A DNA stretch of 64,000 nucleotides. Origin: Taibaiella sp. KBW10 (GTDB lineage Bacteria > Bacteroidota > Bacteroidia > Chitinophagales > Chitinophagaceae). Positions 1 through 9,197 of this stretch are shown here, piece by piece (position 1 is the first letter of the stretch; every line of letters begins with the position of its first letter). The translations under genes were made by a program, and so were the position numbers. Below the pieces are notes generated by a model, which ran no database searches, was not told where the DNA came from, and worked only from the letters and a program-made list of their open reading frames with translations. The stretch covers positions 656,687 to 720,686 of the forward strand of contig NZ_QAJI01000003.1 in assembly GCF_003852495.1 (NCBI RefSeq), read 5' to 3'.

Positions 1-501
1 AATACCGGCGGCCTGCTCCAGCATTCTGCGGCGGCTGCCTTCTTTATCTTTTATGATATCGTCTACCATACCCAATTCGATAATGGCGTAGGAGTCATTG
101 CTCACACCAGTGTCCAGGAAAAGGTTATGGATATCCTTGAGGCGGCAGGCAACATCATTCAGGCGGTATTCGCTCTCGCCGCTGCGGTAAAACTTACGGG
201 TTATCGTAACGGTGGTAAACTCGGTGGGTAAAAGATTACGGGTATTCTCAAACGTTAAGGAAACCTCGGCCATACCGCTGGTTGCACGGCTACGCGAACC
301 ATTAAAGATCAGGTCTTCCAGGTTATCGGAACGGAGGGCTTTAATCTTATGCTCTCCAATCACCCAGCGAATGGCATCAATAATATTGGATTTCCCGCAA
401 CCATTAGGCCCTACAATGCCGGTAATGGGATTGTCCAATATAATCTGGGTTTTATCAGCAAATGATTTAAACCCTTTTATTTCCAGTGATTTTAACTTCA
501 C
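1..501 (-). CDS. smc: Chromosome segregation protein SMC, N-terminal part (runs off left edge)
   Basis: N-terminal 167 codons of an SMC ATPase, which compacts and segregates the chromosome. The translation opens VKLKSLEIKGFKSFADKT, followed by the Walker A region GIVGPNGCGKSNIIDAIRWV (about residues 28-47). It leaves the window in DKEGSRRRMLEQAAGI, the conserved end of the SMC head before the coiled coil. The only sensible start is GTG at 499-501: there is no in-frame ATG, and a stop lies four codons upstream of it. A TTG-N20-TAAATTTG promoter just upstream supports this start. The hinge, coiled coils and C-terminal head with the signature motif lie outside the window. Family assignment is very secure; the GTG start is inferred. 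Confidence 0.93.
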   Translation of the reverse strand, partial: MKLKSLEIKGFKSFADKTQIILDNPITGIVGPNGCGKSNIIDAIRWVIGEHKIKALRSDNLEDLIFNGSRSRATSGMAEVSLTFENTRNLLPTEFTTVTITRKFYRSGESEYRLNDVACRLKDIHNLFLDTGVSNDSYAIIELGMVDDIIKDKEGSRRRMLEQAAGI

Positions 502-531
502 GAATATGAATTATTTATATAAAATGAATCG

Positions 532-562
532 CAAATTTACAAAAATGAATCAGAACCATCAA
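532..562 (-). promoter_or_regulatory. Promoter of smc (TTG-N20-TAAATTTG)
   Basis: Read on the minus strand, TTG (562-560) and TAAATTTG (539-532) are 20 bases apart, matching the Bacteroidota -33/-7 consensus. The predicted RNA start near 526 gives a leader of about 25 bases to the GTG of smc. Confidence 0.55.
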
Positions 563-606
563 TTCTGGGCTAAGCCGGTGTGTATACTGCTTTATGCCCC
601 TCTGTA

Positions 607-3249
607 CTAAGCCTGCAAAATCGCCTGTAGTTCCGTAAAGGCGAGGGTACACACTTTATTGAGGTGTTTGATCAGGGTGGGCAGCACTTCCTGCTGGGCT
701 TCTGCAGCAGCATGTTCGATCAGGTAGATATTACTGACTTCTTCTTTGATGCCCATATAACTCATCTGCGGTTTTAAAGAATGCGCCGCTATTTTCATAA
801 CAGGATAATCTTTATGATCCAGCGCTTGATTGATCTGGTTAATGAGCTTCGGGCAATTATCCAAGAACATAGAGATGTATTTATTGCGCTTCTCCACATT
901 ACCGCCCGTAAACTGTTTCAGAAACTGCATATCGGTTACCTGATCGGGTAAGTGCAGTTTTTTAGAAGCACTATTTTCGGACTCTTTCGGAGCCTGCGAT
1001 TCCTGTTGCGCCACCAATGCCCTGTTTTCCAACTGATGGCTCATCTTCAATAAAAGCTCCTCTGTCTGGAAGGGTTTAGAGATATAAGCATCCATGCCTT
1101 CCTTAAAATAGGTTTTTACATCTTCCTGCAATACATTGGCCGTCATCGCAATAATGCGGGTATGCTTTTTAGGTTCCGGCATTTCCTTACGAATATATCT
1201 TGTGGTGCTGATGCCGTCTCTTACGGGCATTTGTATATCCATCAGGATAAGGTCGTAATCTCTTTGCTGCAACTTTTCAATAGCGATATCACCATGCTCT
1301 GCAATATCGATCTTAATATCGGGCAGTAGCGATTTCAGCGTTTCTACTGCCACAATCCGGTTAAATTCATTGTCTTCTACCAATAGGATACGGGAACGGT
1401 TGAGCGCTGATTTCATTTCTTCCGTCACCAGATTTTCTTTTTTTACCGGGGTCTGTACGGCGGCAATCCCAAAGGGTAGATATACGGAAAAGACGGTACC
1501 ATGATCCAATTCGCTTTCCACTTCTATACGGCCTTTCATCATATCCACAAGCTGTTTGGAAATCGTCAGTCCTAAGCCCGTGCCGCCAAACTTACGGGCG
1601 GTATCGCTACCCGCTTGTGTAAAGCTTTCGAAAATACTATTGGTGTACTGTTTGGAAATCCCGATACCGGTATCGGATATGTCAAAGCGGATATGTATTT
1701 TATCATTTTTGACCGCCGATGTGGTCAGCTTGATTTGCACATCTCCTTTTTCGGTAAATTTAATCGCATTGCCGACAAGGTTTACCAGAATCTGGTTAAG
1801 CCGCGTCGGGTCGCCGACCAAACGGTCAGGGATATCTTCTGCAATCGTGACTTCAAATCCCAGGTGCTTTTCTTCGGCTTTTAAAGCCATCATCTCCCGG
1901 GTACTGTTCACGAGGTCTCTTACCGAGAAGTCGATATGTTCAATAATAATTTTATTGGCCTCTATTTTCGATAAATCCAGGATATCGTTGATAATCACCA
2001 AAAGGTTATCGGCACTTTGCTGAATAACGTTGAGATATTTCTTTTGTTCTTCGGTTGGCTGCTTGTCGAGCAACAGCCGGGTGATGCCCACAATAGCATT
2101 CATGGGCGTACGGATCTCATGGCTCATATTGGCCATGAACTGTTGTTTTAAGGCCGCAGTACGCTCTGCCACTTCTTTCTCTTTCTTGGCAACTTCGATC
2201 TTATTTTTAATCTGAAGGTTGCGCAACTTGTTGTAGGTATTCTGATGAAAGATCTCTTCTTTAAGCTTTTCATAAGCCTTCATATGCTCATAAGCCTTGG
2301 GCACATCGTTCAACTCATCAAACAATTGCGACATCTTTTCGTGAATACCCAGGATATCCTGCCTGCGCAAAAACTCTTCCGCAAGGTATAAGCTTCGCTC
2401 AAAATAGGCCAGGGATTTAGAAAACAAAGACTGTTCTTTGTACATACAACCCAGATAATATTCCGATAAGATCTCACACTCTACATTAGCAAATTCCTGT
2501 GCCTGTTCTAAAGCTATATTCAGAAAATAAGACGCTTTTTCATAATCATTCATTTTAAAATACACCTTACCTACCCCACTATTCGCAAGGGCTTTGGCGG
2601 GCGTATTATCGTCGGTCAGGTTTTGTGTGCGTTTAAAATAGTCTAAGGCCTGTGGAAATAGTTCTTTTTTAAAATAGATATTCCCCAGGGTATTGTAGAT
2701 ACTCGTCAACCGCACTTTATCATCATCTTTCTCAAAGATAGGTAAGCATTTTAAGGCATATTCCAGCGCTGGATCATAATCGGCCAGGTCTAAATACAGG
2801 TTTGCAATATTGGTCAGGTTGATCGACTGATTAATGACATCGCCTAAAGATTCATTGATCTCCAGTGCTTCTTCAAAGTGTACTAAAGCGTTAGAGATAT
2901 CGCCCAGTTCCCGGTAGATGCGGCCGTAATTATTGAGTGCTTTTGCTTCCAGGGACTGATCATTAATCTCCCGTGCTATGGAATAGGCTTCAGCCAGTTC
3001 ATCTAAACCATCTTCATACTCTCCTTTTATCCAAAAGCAGGCGCCCTTATGATTGTATGCATTGCCAATCCCTTTAGCATAGCCGATCTTCTCGGAGCGT
3101 TCCATGATCTCATCTGCTAAAACCAGGGCCCTTTCCACATCTTCTGTTCTTATTTCTAAGGTAATATCGGAAAGCACATCTATTTTTTCTTCTTCTGTTA
3201 GGGCCTTTCGATATTTTTCCTGGAGCTGTATGAGTTTGGGTGTATCCAT
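607..3249 (-). CDS. Soluble TPR hybrid histidine kinase with receiver and Hpt domains
   Basis: An 880-residue signalling protein. Residues about 1-330 are TPR repeats, followed by a short coiled coil (345-370). A HisKA domain carries phospho-acceptor His377 in the motif MSHEIRTPMNAIVG. The HATPase domain has an N box (LVNLVGNAIKF), DTGIGIS from 526 and GGTGLGL at 555-561. A receiver domain has acidic pair Glu625/Asp626, phospho-acceptor Asp671 (LILMDIQMP) and Lys725. A C-terminal Hpt domain has His823 (AAHSLKPQ). All four phosphorelay stations are therefore intact. No signal peptide or membrane segment is visible, so it should be cytoplasmic and probably senses through the TPRs. No DNA-binding domain is fused and no response regulator lies beside it, so its output partner is unknown. 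It is transcribed alone, downstream of the terminator of the T9SS gene. Confidence 0.9.
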   Translation of the reverse strand: MDTPKLIQLQEKYRKALTEEEKIDVLSDITLEIRTEDVERALVLADEIMERSEKIGYAKGIGNAYNHKGACFWIKGEYEDGLDELAEAYSIAREINDQSLEAKALNNYGRIYRELGDISNALVHFEEALEINESLGDVINQSINLTNIANLYLDLADYDPALEYALKCLPIFEKDDDKVRLTSIYNTLGNIYFKKELFPQALDYFKRTQNLTDDNTPAKALANSGVGKVYFKMNDYEKASYFLNIALEQAQEFANVECEILSEYYLGCMYKEQSLFSKSLAYFERSLYLAEEFLRRQDILGIHEKMSQLFDELNDVPKAYEHMKAYEKLKEEIFHQNTYNKLRNLQIKNKIEVAKKEKEVAERTAALKQQFMANMSHEIRTPMNAIVGITRLLLDKQPTEEQKKYLNVIQQSADNLLVIINDILDLSKIEANKIIIEHIDFSVRDLVNSTREMMALKAEEKHLGFEVTIAEDIPDRLVGDPTRLNQILVNLVGNAIKFTEKGDVQIKLTTSAVKNDKIHIRFDISDTGIGISKQYTNSIFESFTQAGSDTARKFGGTGLGLTISKQLVDMMKGRIEVESELDHGTVFSVYLPFGIAAVQTPVKKENLVTEEMKSALNRSRILLVEDNEFNRIVAVETLKSLLPDIKIDIAEHGDIAIEKLQQRDYDLILMDIQMPVRDGISTTRYIRKEMPEPKKHTRIIAMTANVLQEDVKTYFKEGMDAYISKPFQTEELLLKMSHQLENRALVAQQESQAPKESENSASKKLHLPDQVTDMQFLKQFTGGNVEKRNKYISMFLDNCPKLINQINQALDHKDYPVMKIAAHSLKPQMSYMGIKEEVSNIYLIEHAAAEAQQEVLPTLIKHLNKVCTLAFTELQAILQA

Positions 3250-3366
3250 AGTAATGATAAAATATTGGTCTTAAAACGATTGTGCTAATTTAACCTAAAA
3301 GAATGAGTTTTATAGTTAAGATTGTTTTTAGCTGAGCAAAAAATAAGCACAGCAGATTGTATATAA

Positions 3367-3400
3367 AAGTACAAGACCCGCATGAGCGGGCCTTGTACTT
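3367..3400 (-). terminator. Hairpin terminator of the T9SS Fn3/PKD gene
   Basis: A 9-bp outer stem (aagtacaag/cttgtactt), one mismatch, a 5-bp GC inner stem (cccgc/gcggg) and an ATGA loop. It lies 35 bases after the stop of the gene ending at 3435 and before the kinase start. Confidence 0.6.
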
Positions 3401-3434
3401 ATTAAGCTATTTAAACCGTATGTAATATACGATT

Positions 3435-6400
3435 TTATTTTACTACTTCAAACTTCCTGCTGGTCGTTCCTTCTGCAAACTGTATGCGTATGTTATACAT
3501 ACCGCTGGCCAGATGACGCACATCAATCATTTGTTTTGCATTCGTGTTTTGTACTGTTTGGGTATACACTTCCTGTCCCAGGAGATTGTAGATCTTAATG
3601 GCTTCCATTTTCAATCCACTCTCGTTTTCAAGGGTCAGGCTGTGTTGGGTAGGATTAGGATATAATTTAAGCGCGGTTGCACTCAGATTAATATCTCTAA
3701 TACTATTGGGCTGAACCGTAACTAATTTATTAAGGGTTACACTGCCACAGGCATTCGTCAAAGTCACTTCTACCGTAAAGGTGGTATTGGTGGTAACGTT
3801 GAATGTATGTGTCGGATTGGCTGTGGTAGCCAGTGCAGAATTATCCCCAAAATTCCAGGAATAACCGGTTATATTTTGCCCGTTTGAAACGGAGAACCCA
3901 AAGGTCGGGGACGAACCTGTTACGACAATAGCATCTGCACTCGGCAATGGCGTAATACTTACCGCAATGGTATCAGTAGCTTTACAGCCGGCAGCATTAG
4001 TCACCGTTACCCAATAGGTACCGGCAGTAGTGACATCGATCGTTTGTGCCGTCGCGCCAACGCTCCATAGATATCCTGCGCCTGCATTACCTGCATCCAG
4101 GATGAGGGTGGCATTACTACAGATGGCGGTGTCTGCACCTAAATCGACCTCTGGTACCGGTAACAAAGTAACATTAATCGTATCTGCTTTTATACAGCCT
4201 GCTGCATTGGTTACTTTTACCCAATAAGATCCCTGCGCCAGCACATTGATCGTTTGTGCCGTAGCACCGGTACTCCACAGATAAGATGCACCTGCATTAC
4301 CTGCATTCAGGGTTAATGTAGCATTCGTACAGATGGATGTATCATTGCCTAGGGCAACTACCGGCGCAATACCTGCAGTTAAGACAATTGTATCGGTAGC
4401 AAAACAGCCTCCTGCGTTCGTTACCTTAACCCAATACGTACCTGCTGCAGTTGCTGCAATCGTTTGGGTTGTGGCACCGGTGTTCCACAAGAAAGCGGCA
4501 CCAGCATTACCCGCATTTAAGGTAGTCGTTGTTGCCGGGCAGATCGTGGCATCAGGACCAAGATTCACAACCGGATTCACACAGGTTACTGCATCAATAG
4601 AGAAGTTATCAAATGCTAAATCAAAGTCTCCTGCGGTACGGGTTGCTTCAATCCTGATCTTCACATTAGCTCCTGCATAGGCAGCCAAAGGATAAGCCAG
4701 GTTCTGCCATGCATTTGTTGCCGGCATGGGTAAGGAGTCAATTTGCGTATAAGATTGTCCGAAATTGGTTGAAAGCAATACCTTAAAGTAGCCGGAACCA
4801 GCAGCGACAGCTGCATAAGGAGCAGTATACTGGGAGGCTTTATATTGTACTTTAAAAGAATCTGCTGCGATAACCGGACCCACATTGGTGGTCAGCAGGA
4901 TACCTGTCGGAACGGTTCCATATAAATTGATGTACACGTTATTTCCAGGATTGCCCGTTACGCCTCTCACAGAACCGATTAACCAATCTGCGGTAGCGGC
5001 CCAGCCTGCAGGACCGGTAGCGCCAAATGGCTCTGTCCAAGGTCTTGGTACCAGGTTTTCTGTAGTGAAGGTACCCCCTACAGACCATAAACTTTTATTG
5101 GTCGCGGCACATACAGAGCGCACCCAATAATAATAAGTGGTATTGGCCGCTAGCGGGGTAATATTTACGGCAGTAATACCTGCCAAAGTAGTACCACTGG
5201 CTGGAGTTGCTGCGGTAGGCGCTGTATTGGTCGTACTATAATAGTATTCATACCCACCTGCCGGAGCAACCGTAGGGGCTGTCCAGGAAATGGTGGTGGC
5301 GTTGTTGGTAATGGCATTAGCCTGTACCGCAGTTGGCACACCACAAGAAAGGGCCACAACGTTAATATTGTCTACTGCAGCAGGGGGTTGTATCCCATAA
5401 CTTTCGTCATTGGTCCATTCCAAGACTACACGTACTGTAGTCCCTGCCAGTGCAGTTGCATTGACAACAAGGTTTTCATGTTGCCAGGTAGTAGATCCGG
5501 CATTGCGTCCTTCATCATAATTACCGGCAGCACCTACACCACCTATTTGCAAGGCGCCTGGCGTATTGGCCGGGGTAATGGCCGTTCCGGCAACAGGGTA
5601 TTGTGAAGTACCGATGACCCATGCACGCATGTAATCATAGTCTTCTTCTCCTTGTCCTTTCCAGTCGAAGGAAAGATTAATATCATTTGTTCCGGGCGGA
5701 ATTACCACATCTCTGTACGCAAAAGTTACCGAAGGGTTTCCTGTCGCGTATGCATTGGCAGTACCATTATTGTTAGAGACATAGAGTCCGTTACCGGTAT
5801 TTCCGGTTGCACTTCCTACAAACCATTTATTGGCCTGGGTACCTCCTACAAAAGACCAGTTACCGCCACCGGCAGTAAAGTCTTCCGTCCAGGGTAAGGT
5901 AGCCGGGGTTTGGGCGACAGGATGTGTCGTAAATGATATGGTACCCGCATTCCAGGAGCTTTTATTAGCCGCTGCACATACAGAGCGTACCCATACATAA
6001 TAGGTTGTATTGGCGGCTAAACTGCTTATGTTTGCGGTCGTAATACCTGCACCTACTGCACCGCTCGCGGTTGTAGCAGACGTTGGGGCTGTATTGGAAG
6101 TACTGTAATAATACTCATATCCATTTGCCGGTACAGGGGTGGCTGCCGTCCAGGAGATACTGGCACTGGCACTTCCTGTACCAATACCCGTTAAACCGCT
6201 GATGGGAAAACAGGTGGGTGCCGCACCCTGACTAATCACTACCTCATCCAGGTATAGCCAATAATCGGCAGAACTGGCACAGGTGGACACAAAACGAACA
6301 TACATATTCCCCGTAAATCCGGTAGGGAAGGTTACTGTTTTTGTGGCACAAGAAGCGGAAGAGACATGGTTTGTAGCATCTATGGTCTGTACCGTAGTCC

Positions 6401-6800
6401 AGGGACCACTCGTAGACTGTGCATACTGAACGGTCAATACACCAAAGTCGGCAGGTGCCCCAACAGTAACGGGCGTATACTCTGTTACTTTATAACTATA
6501 GCTTAAGGTAATATCCCCTCCATTAGAGCCGGCTAATACAGGTGAGGTATAGGTGGCGCCAAATCCTAAATAGAGATTGGCTCTGGTAGATGCCGTAGCC
6601 ACACAAGGGGCGGTCGTCGTTCTTTCAAATTCAAATAATCCACTATTTGTCCATGCACTGGTTGTGGGTTCCCAACCATAGTTATAGGCAATTTGTGCCT
6701 GCGCCGCAGGTACGGATAATAATGTTGTTGCAGATACCAAAAGCACTTTAGCCGTTCGCTGCCATTGCTCAGATAGCCATCTTGTAATTTTCGTTTTCAT
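3435..6800 (-). CDS. Secreted T9SS protein with jelly-roll, Fn3 and PKD-like repeats
   Basis: A 1121-residue exported protein. The signal peptide ends near QAQ (residue 36). Next come an adhesive/jelly-roll-like segment (about 37-190), Fn3 domain 1 (about 195-290, with YYVWVRSVC), a second jelly-roll segment, Fn3 domain 2 (about 486-580, with YYYWVRSVC) and a third jelly-roll. Three near-identical repeats of about 68 residues follow, each with a D/N-x-x-IC ... LNAGNAGA ... TYWVKVTNA-GC pattern. A PKD-like domain (SWNFGDNSA...HTF) and a type-A sorting domain (LKLYPNP ... GMYNIRI ... KFEVVK) close the protein. The tail predicts secretion and surface anchoring by T9SS. No catalytic motif was recognised, so an adhesion or matrix role is likely but inferred. 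It is flanked by terminators on its 3' side and by that of surA upstream, so it is probably monocistronic. Confidence 0.85.
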   Translation of the reverse strand: MKTKITRWLSEQWQRTAKVLLVSATTLLSVPAAQAQIAYNYGWEPTTSAWTNSGLFEFERTTTAPCVATASTRANLYLGFGATYTSPVLAGSNGGDITLSYSYKVTEYTPVTVGAPADFGVLTVQYAQSTSGPWTTVQTIDATNHVSSASCATKTVTFPTGFTGNMYVRFVSTCASSADYWLYLDEVVISQGAAPTCFPISGLTGIGTGSASASISWTAATPVPANGYEYYYSTSNTAPTSATTASGAVGAGITTANISSLAANTTYYVWVRSVCAAANKSSWNAGTISFTTHPVAQTPATLPWTEDFTAGGGNWSFVGGTQANKWFVGSATGNTGNGLYVSNNNGTANAYATGNPSVTFAYRDVVIPPGTNDINLSFDWKGQGEEDYDYMRAWVIGTSQYPVAGTAITPANTPGALQIGGVGAAGNYDEGRNAGSTTWQHENLVVNATALAGTTVRVVLEWTNDESYGIQPPAAVDNINVVALSCGVPTAVQANAITNNATTISWTAPTVAPAGGYEYYYSTTNTAPTAATPASGTTLAGITAVNITPLAANTTYYYWVRSVCAATNKSLWSVGGTFTTENLVPRPWTEPFGATGPAGWAATADWLIGSVRGVTGNPGNNVYINLYGTVPTGILLTTNVGPVIAADSFKVQYKASQYTAPYAAVAAGSGYFKVLLSTNFGQSYTQIDSLPMPATNAWQNLAYPLAAYAGANVKIRIEATRTAGDFDLAFDNFSIDAVTCVNPVVNLGPDATICPATTTTLNAGNAGAAFLWNTGATTQTIAATAAGTYWVKVTNAGGCFATDTIVLTAGIAPVVALGNDTSICTNATLTLNAGNAGASYLWSTGATAQTINVLAQGSYWVKVTNAAGCIKADTINVTLLPVPEVDLGADTAICSNATLILDAGNAGAGYLWSVGATAQTIDVTTAGTYWVTVTNAAGCKATDTIAVSITPLPSADAIVVTGSSPTFGFSVSNGQNITGYSWNFGDNSALATTANPTHTFNVTTNTTFTVEVTLTNACGSVTLNKLVTVQPNSIRDINLSATALKLYPNPTQHSLTLENESGLKMEAIKIYNLLGQEVYTQTVQNTNAKQMIDVRHLASGMYNIRIQFAEGTTSRKFEVVK
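3960..4580 (-). repeat. Three in-frame tandem repeats of about 68 codons in the T9SS gene
   Basis: Three consecutive copies encode the LNAGNAGA...YLWSTGAT-QTI...GTYWVKVTNA-GC unit. They are very similar at protein level and share DNA blocks such as cctgcattacctgcat. Limits are approximate. Confidence 0.75.
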
Positions 6801-6953
6801 GATCTCAAAAATTTAGTAATTCCTACTCTGTTCCGTCTGAATGATACGTTGGGTTTTCGGAAACGCCCATATATTTATTCTCTTCATTGGGTATTCAAAA
6901 GTATTAAATTTATCTTAACATCCTGCTAATTAATAACAAAAAGGCCACAAAAG

Positions 6954-6993
6954 CAAACAGGCAGGGGCTTCAAATGAAGCCCCTGCCTGTTTG
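6954..6993 (-). terminator. Strong 18-bp hairpin terminator after the surA-like gene
   Basis: A perfect 18-bp stem (caaacaggcaggggcttc and its complement) with a 4-base AAAT loop. On the minus strand it is followed by a short T-rich stretch. It ends the gene at 7023. Confidence 0.75.
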
Positions 6994-7022
6994 TAATACT
7001 GATCTTAAAAGATCGAATGCGC

Positions 7023-8378
7023 TTATTTACTATTGTACATTTTCAGTTCATCGCATGAACTAATATAGTTAGGATCGATCTTGATATAATAACCTTTTGC
7101 TTTTTCCTCCAGCCATTTTTTCAGGTAATTCATCTGTTTCAGGCTTAAGGCCGATTTTTGAATGATATTGTAATCATCGTTCAGGTTTAACTGATGCGGA
7201 GCCGTTTTAGATTTGATATAAAGAATGCGGCACTTGATGCCTCCGTAAATCGGATCGGTATATTTTGCCGGCTTGCCATATTCACCCACTTTCAATTCTG
7301 ATACCGCTAAAGCCAAATCTTCAGAAGGAATGTTATCAACACTCAATAAGGTAGAGCCACTTCTGTCCATCACCATACCACCGGAAGCCTTAGAGTTATC
7401 GTCATTACCAACTTTGGTCAATGCCTCGTTGAAGGTCAGTTTCGAAGATACTAATAGATTGTAGGTACTGTCTAGTGTAGCCAGCGCTTTGGTAATATCG
7501 CCAGAAGTAAATTGAGGGATAACTACGATGTAGCGGATGCTTGCATCATCTCCATTACGGCTTACCATCTGCACAATATGATACCCGAAACTGGAACGAA
7601 ACACAGGAGATACTTCTCCCGGTTGCAATTTAAAGGTTGCTGCAATAAAACGGCTATCAATATTATTGGATTTTCTATTCAGGTTCATCTCTCCACCGGT
7701 TTCCTTTCCGGCATCCTCACTATACAACTGTGCCATTAAAGCAAAGCTCTTACCATCGTCTACGATCTGCTTCCTGATATCCGCAACTTTATCGTAAGTA
7801 TATGTTTCTACTTCCGGGTTTACAGAGGGTTTCAAAACAATCTCGCCCACCTCTACGGTAGCCGGAATATTACTTCTTCCTTCTTCCGGAATATTTTTAT
7901 AATAATCTTCAACCTCTTTTGGGGTAATCGTTACATTTTTTATCACTTCCTGATACATTCTGGAAGAAACCATCTGGTCTCTGATCGGCTCGCGATAATC
8001 GTCTTTAATCTGATAGAGTGTTTTGTTGGTCGCACGCTCCATCGCTTCTTTGTTACCGCCAAATTCGTATTGCAGGATATCTGCTATTTTATTTTCAAGG
8101 TTCGCTTCTACTTCCTCTTTAGTCACGAGAACACTATCCCTTGCGGCTTGTGCTACCATTACTTTTTCTGCGATCATATCTCTCAGGAAGCCACATTTAT
8201 CGCTTTCCGGGGTTTCCGGCATGTCTTTTTTCTGGCCTAAATAGCGCGCTCCGATATCGGACTGTAGAATAATTTTATCCCCTACTACCGCTAATATTTT
8301 ATCCGCGTGCCGGGTTTGTGCTTTTGCACCTAAAAAGGCCGTCAAAGCACATAAAATTAGTATTGATTTCTTCACCAT
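7023..8378 (-). CDS. surA: SurA-like periplasmic peptidyl-prolyl isomerase/chaperone
   Basis: A 451-residue protein with a signal peptide (KKSILILCALTAFLGAKAQ). The SurA-type N-terminal segment starts ADKILAVVGDKIILQSDIG. A parvulin (PPIC) domain follows at about 175-285, with FALMAQLYSEDAGKETGGEM and LQPGEVSPVFRSSFGYHIVQM. A second, degenerate parvulin-like segment spans about 287-395. The family escorts unfolded beta-barrel proteins to the BAM complex. The outer-membrane beta-barrel gene just upstream on the same strand (43-base gap) fits that setting, although each has its own -7 box. The exact orthology (SurA versus a PpiD/PrsA-like isomerase) is inferred from length and layout. Confidence 0.85.
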   Translation of the reverse strand: MVKKSILILCALTAFLGAKAQTRHADKILAVVGDKIILQSDIGARYLGQKKDMPETPESDKCGFLRDMIAEKVMVAQAARDSVLVTKEEVEANLENKIADILQYEFGGNKEAMERATNKTLYQIKDDYREPIRDQMVSSRMYQEVIKNVTITPKEVEDYYKNIPEEGRSNIPATVEVGEIVLKPSVNPEVETYTYDKVADIRKQIVDDGKSFALMAQLYSEDAGKETGGEMNLNRKSNNIDSRFIAATFKLQPGEVSPVFRSSFGYHIVQMVSRNGDDASIRYIVVIPQFTSGDITKALATLDSTYNLLVSSKLTFNEALTKVGNDDNSKASGGMVMDRSGSTLLSVDNIPSEDLALAVSELKVGEYGKPAKYTDPIYGGIKCRILYIKSKTAPHQLNLNDDYNIIQKSALSLKQMNYLKKWLEEKAKGYYIKIDPNYISSCDELKMYNSK

Positions 8379-8385
8379 AAGGCTG

Positions 8386-8393
8386 CAAAGATA
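8386..8393 (-). promoter_or_regulatory. -7 box TATCTTTG directly upstream of surA
   Basis: An exact TAnnTTTG match on the minus strand, ending 7 bases before the ATG at 8378. No good -33 box is seen. If used, the leader would be only a few bases. Confidence 0.35.
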
Positions 8394-8426
8394 AGTTTTT
8401 GTATTTTGAATTAAATAATAAAAAAA

Positions 8427-9083
8427 TTACAGGTAATAAGCTAATCTCAAGGCAAACAGGTTGTTCCGCTGCCGCTGATACCCGCTAAAATCTTCCGGCA
8501 CATTTTCGGCCGTTCTGATCGGAGTAAGGGAGTATTGATAGCGCAAATTGACGAGCATTCTCTTACCTAAACGGTAGCCGGCGCTCAGAACGTATTCCCA
8601 CTCGTCTTTTTTAAAAGGAAATTTTTCCGGGTCAAAGGAAACCCAGCCATACAGGCTTCTGTAGCGCTCTTCTGAACGGATCAGCCGGTTGTACGAAATA
8701 CCTGCTCCAAACAATACATTGGGCAGGGCTTCATAATGCAGTAAAAGGGGAATCTCTATATAATCTAATTTCATCTGGTATACCATCAGATAAGGCCCGG
8801 CAGTTGAACTCCATTCCCGTGCATACCGGGAACCTTTTTGGGCATAGAGCAATTCCAGGTTTATATCCAATTTCGGACTAAGCGCCACATAAGAAGACAA
8901 ACCACCATTCAGCCCCACTTTATGCACACCGGCATCCCGGTCGCCATCTACCTGAGAGAAATTGCCTCCGGCGATAATACCTCCTCTAAACCTTTGTTCA
9001 TTCCAATAAGTACCTTCCTGCGCATGCACCTCAATACCAGATAACAAACAGATCAAAAAACCAAGATAAAAGCCCCTTTTCAT
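8427..9083 (-). CDS. Outer-membrane beta-barrel protein (porin-like, PorT-type)
   Basis: A 218-residue protein with a signal peptide ending near VHAQ. An alternating aromatic/polar pattern typical of eight-stranded barrels follows: GGIIAGGNFSQVDGD, LNGGLSSYVALSPKLDINLELLYAQKGS, YIEIPLLLHYEA, FGAGISYNRL, and a C-terminal strand LFALRLAYYL ending without a long tail. GNFSQVDGD and YIEIPLLLHY are hallmarks of the common Bacteroidota 'porin family/outer membrane beta-barrel' group. The cargo or role is not predictable. A TAAATTTG -7 box at 9111-9118 lies upstream, giving a leader of about 20 bases. Confidence 0.75.
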   Translation of the reverse strand: MKRGFYLGFLICLLSGIEVHAQEGTYWNEQRFRGGIIAGGNFSQVDGDRDAGVHKVGLNGGLSSYVALSPKLDINLELLYAQKGSRYAREWSSTAGPYLMVYQMKLDYIEIPLLLHYEALPNVLFGAGISYNRLIRSEERYRSLYGWVSFDPEKFPFKKDEWEYVLSAGYRLGKRMLVNLRYQYSLTPIRTAENVPEDFSGYQRQRNNLFALRLAYYL

Positions 9084-9110
9084 ATATTTATACGCATTAA
9101 AAATCCATTA

Positions 9111-9118
9111 CAAATTTA
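9111..9118 (-). promoter_or_regulatory. -7 box TAAATTTG of the beta-barrel gene
   Basis: An exact TAnnTTTG match on the minus strand, 28 bases before the ATG at 9083. The -33 box is not clear. Confidence 0.35.
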
Positions 9119-9145
9119 CACATTCATTTATCGCCGCGAAATCTT

Positions 9146-9153
9146 TATTTTTG
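9146..9153 (+). promoter_or_regulatory. -7 box TATTTTTG of valS
   Basis: An exact TAnnTTTG match on the plus strand, 44 bases before the valS ATG. The -33 box is weak. Confidence 0.35.
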
Positions 9154-9197
9154 CATACTTTCATATACGTCAAAAACAATCATATTATTATCTATAA

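Noticed and set aside
212-610. Plus-strand open frame of 132 codons at the left end
   Set aside because: It lies opposite the smc coding region, which has clear SMC motifs; composition is that of a shadow frame.
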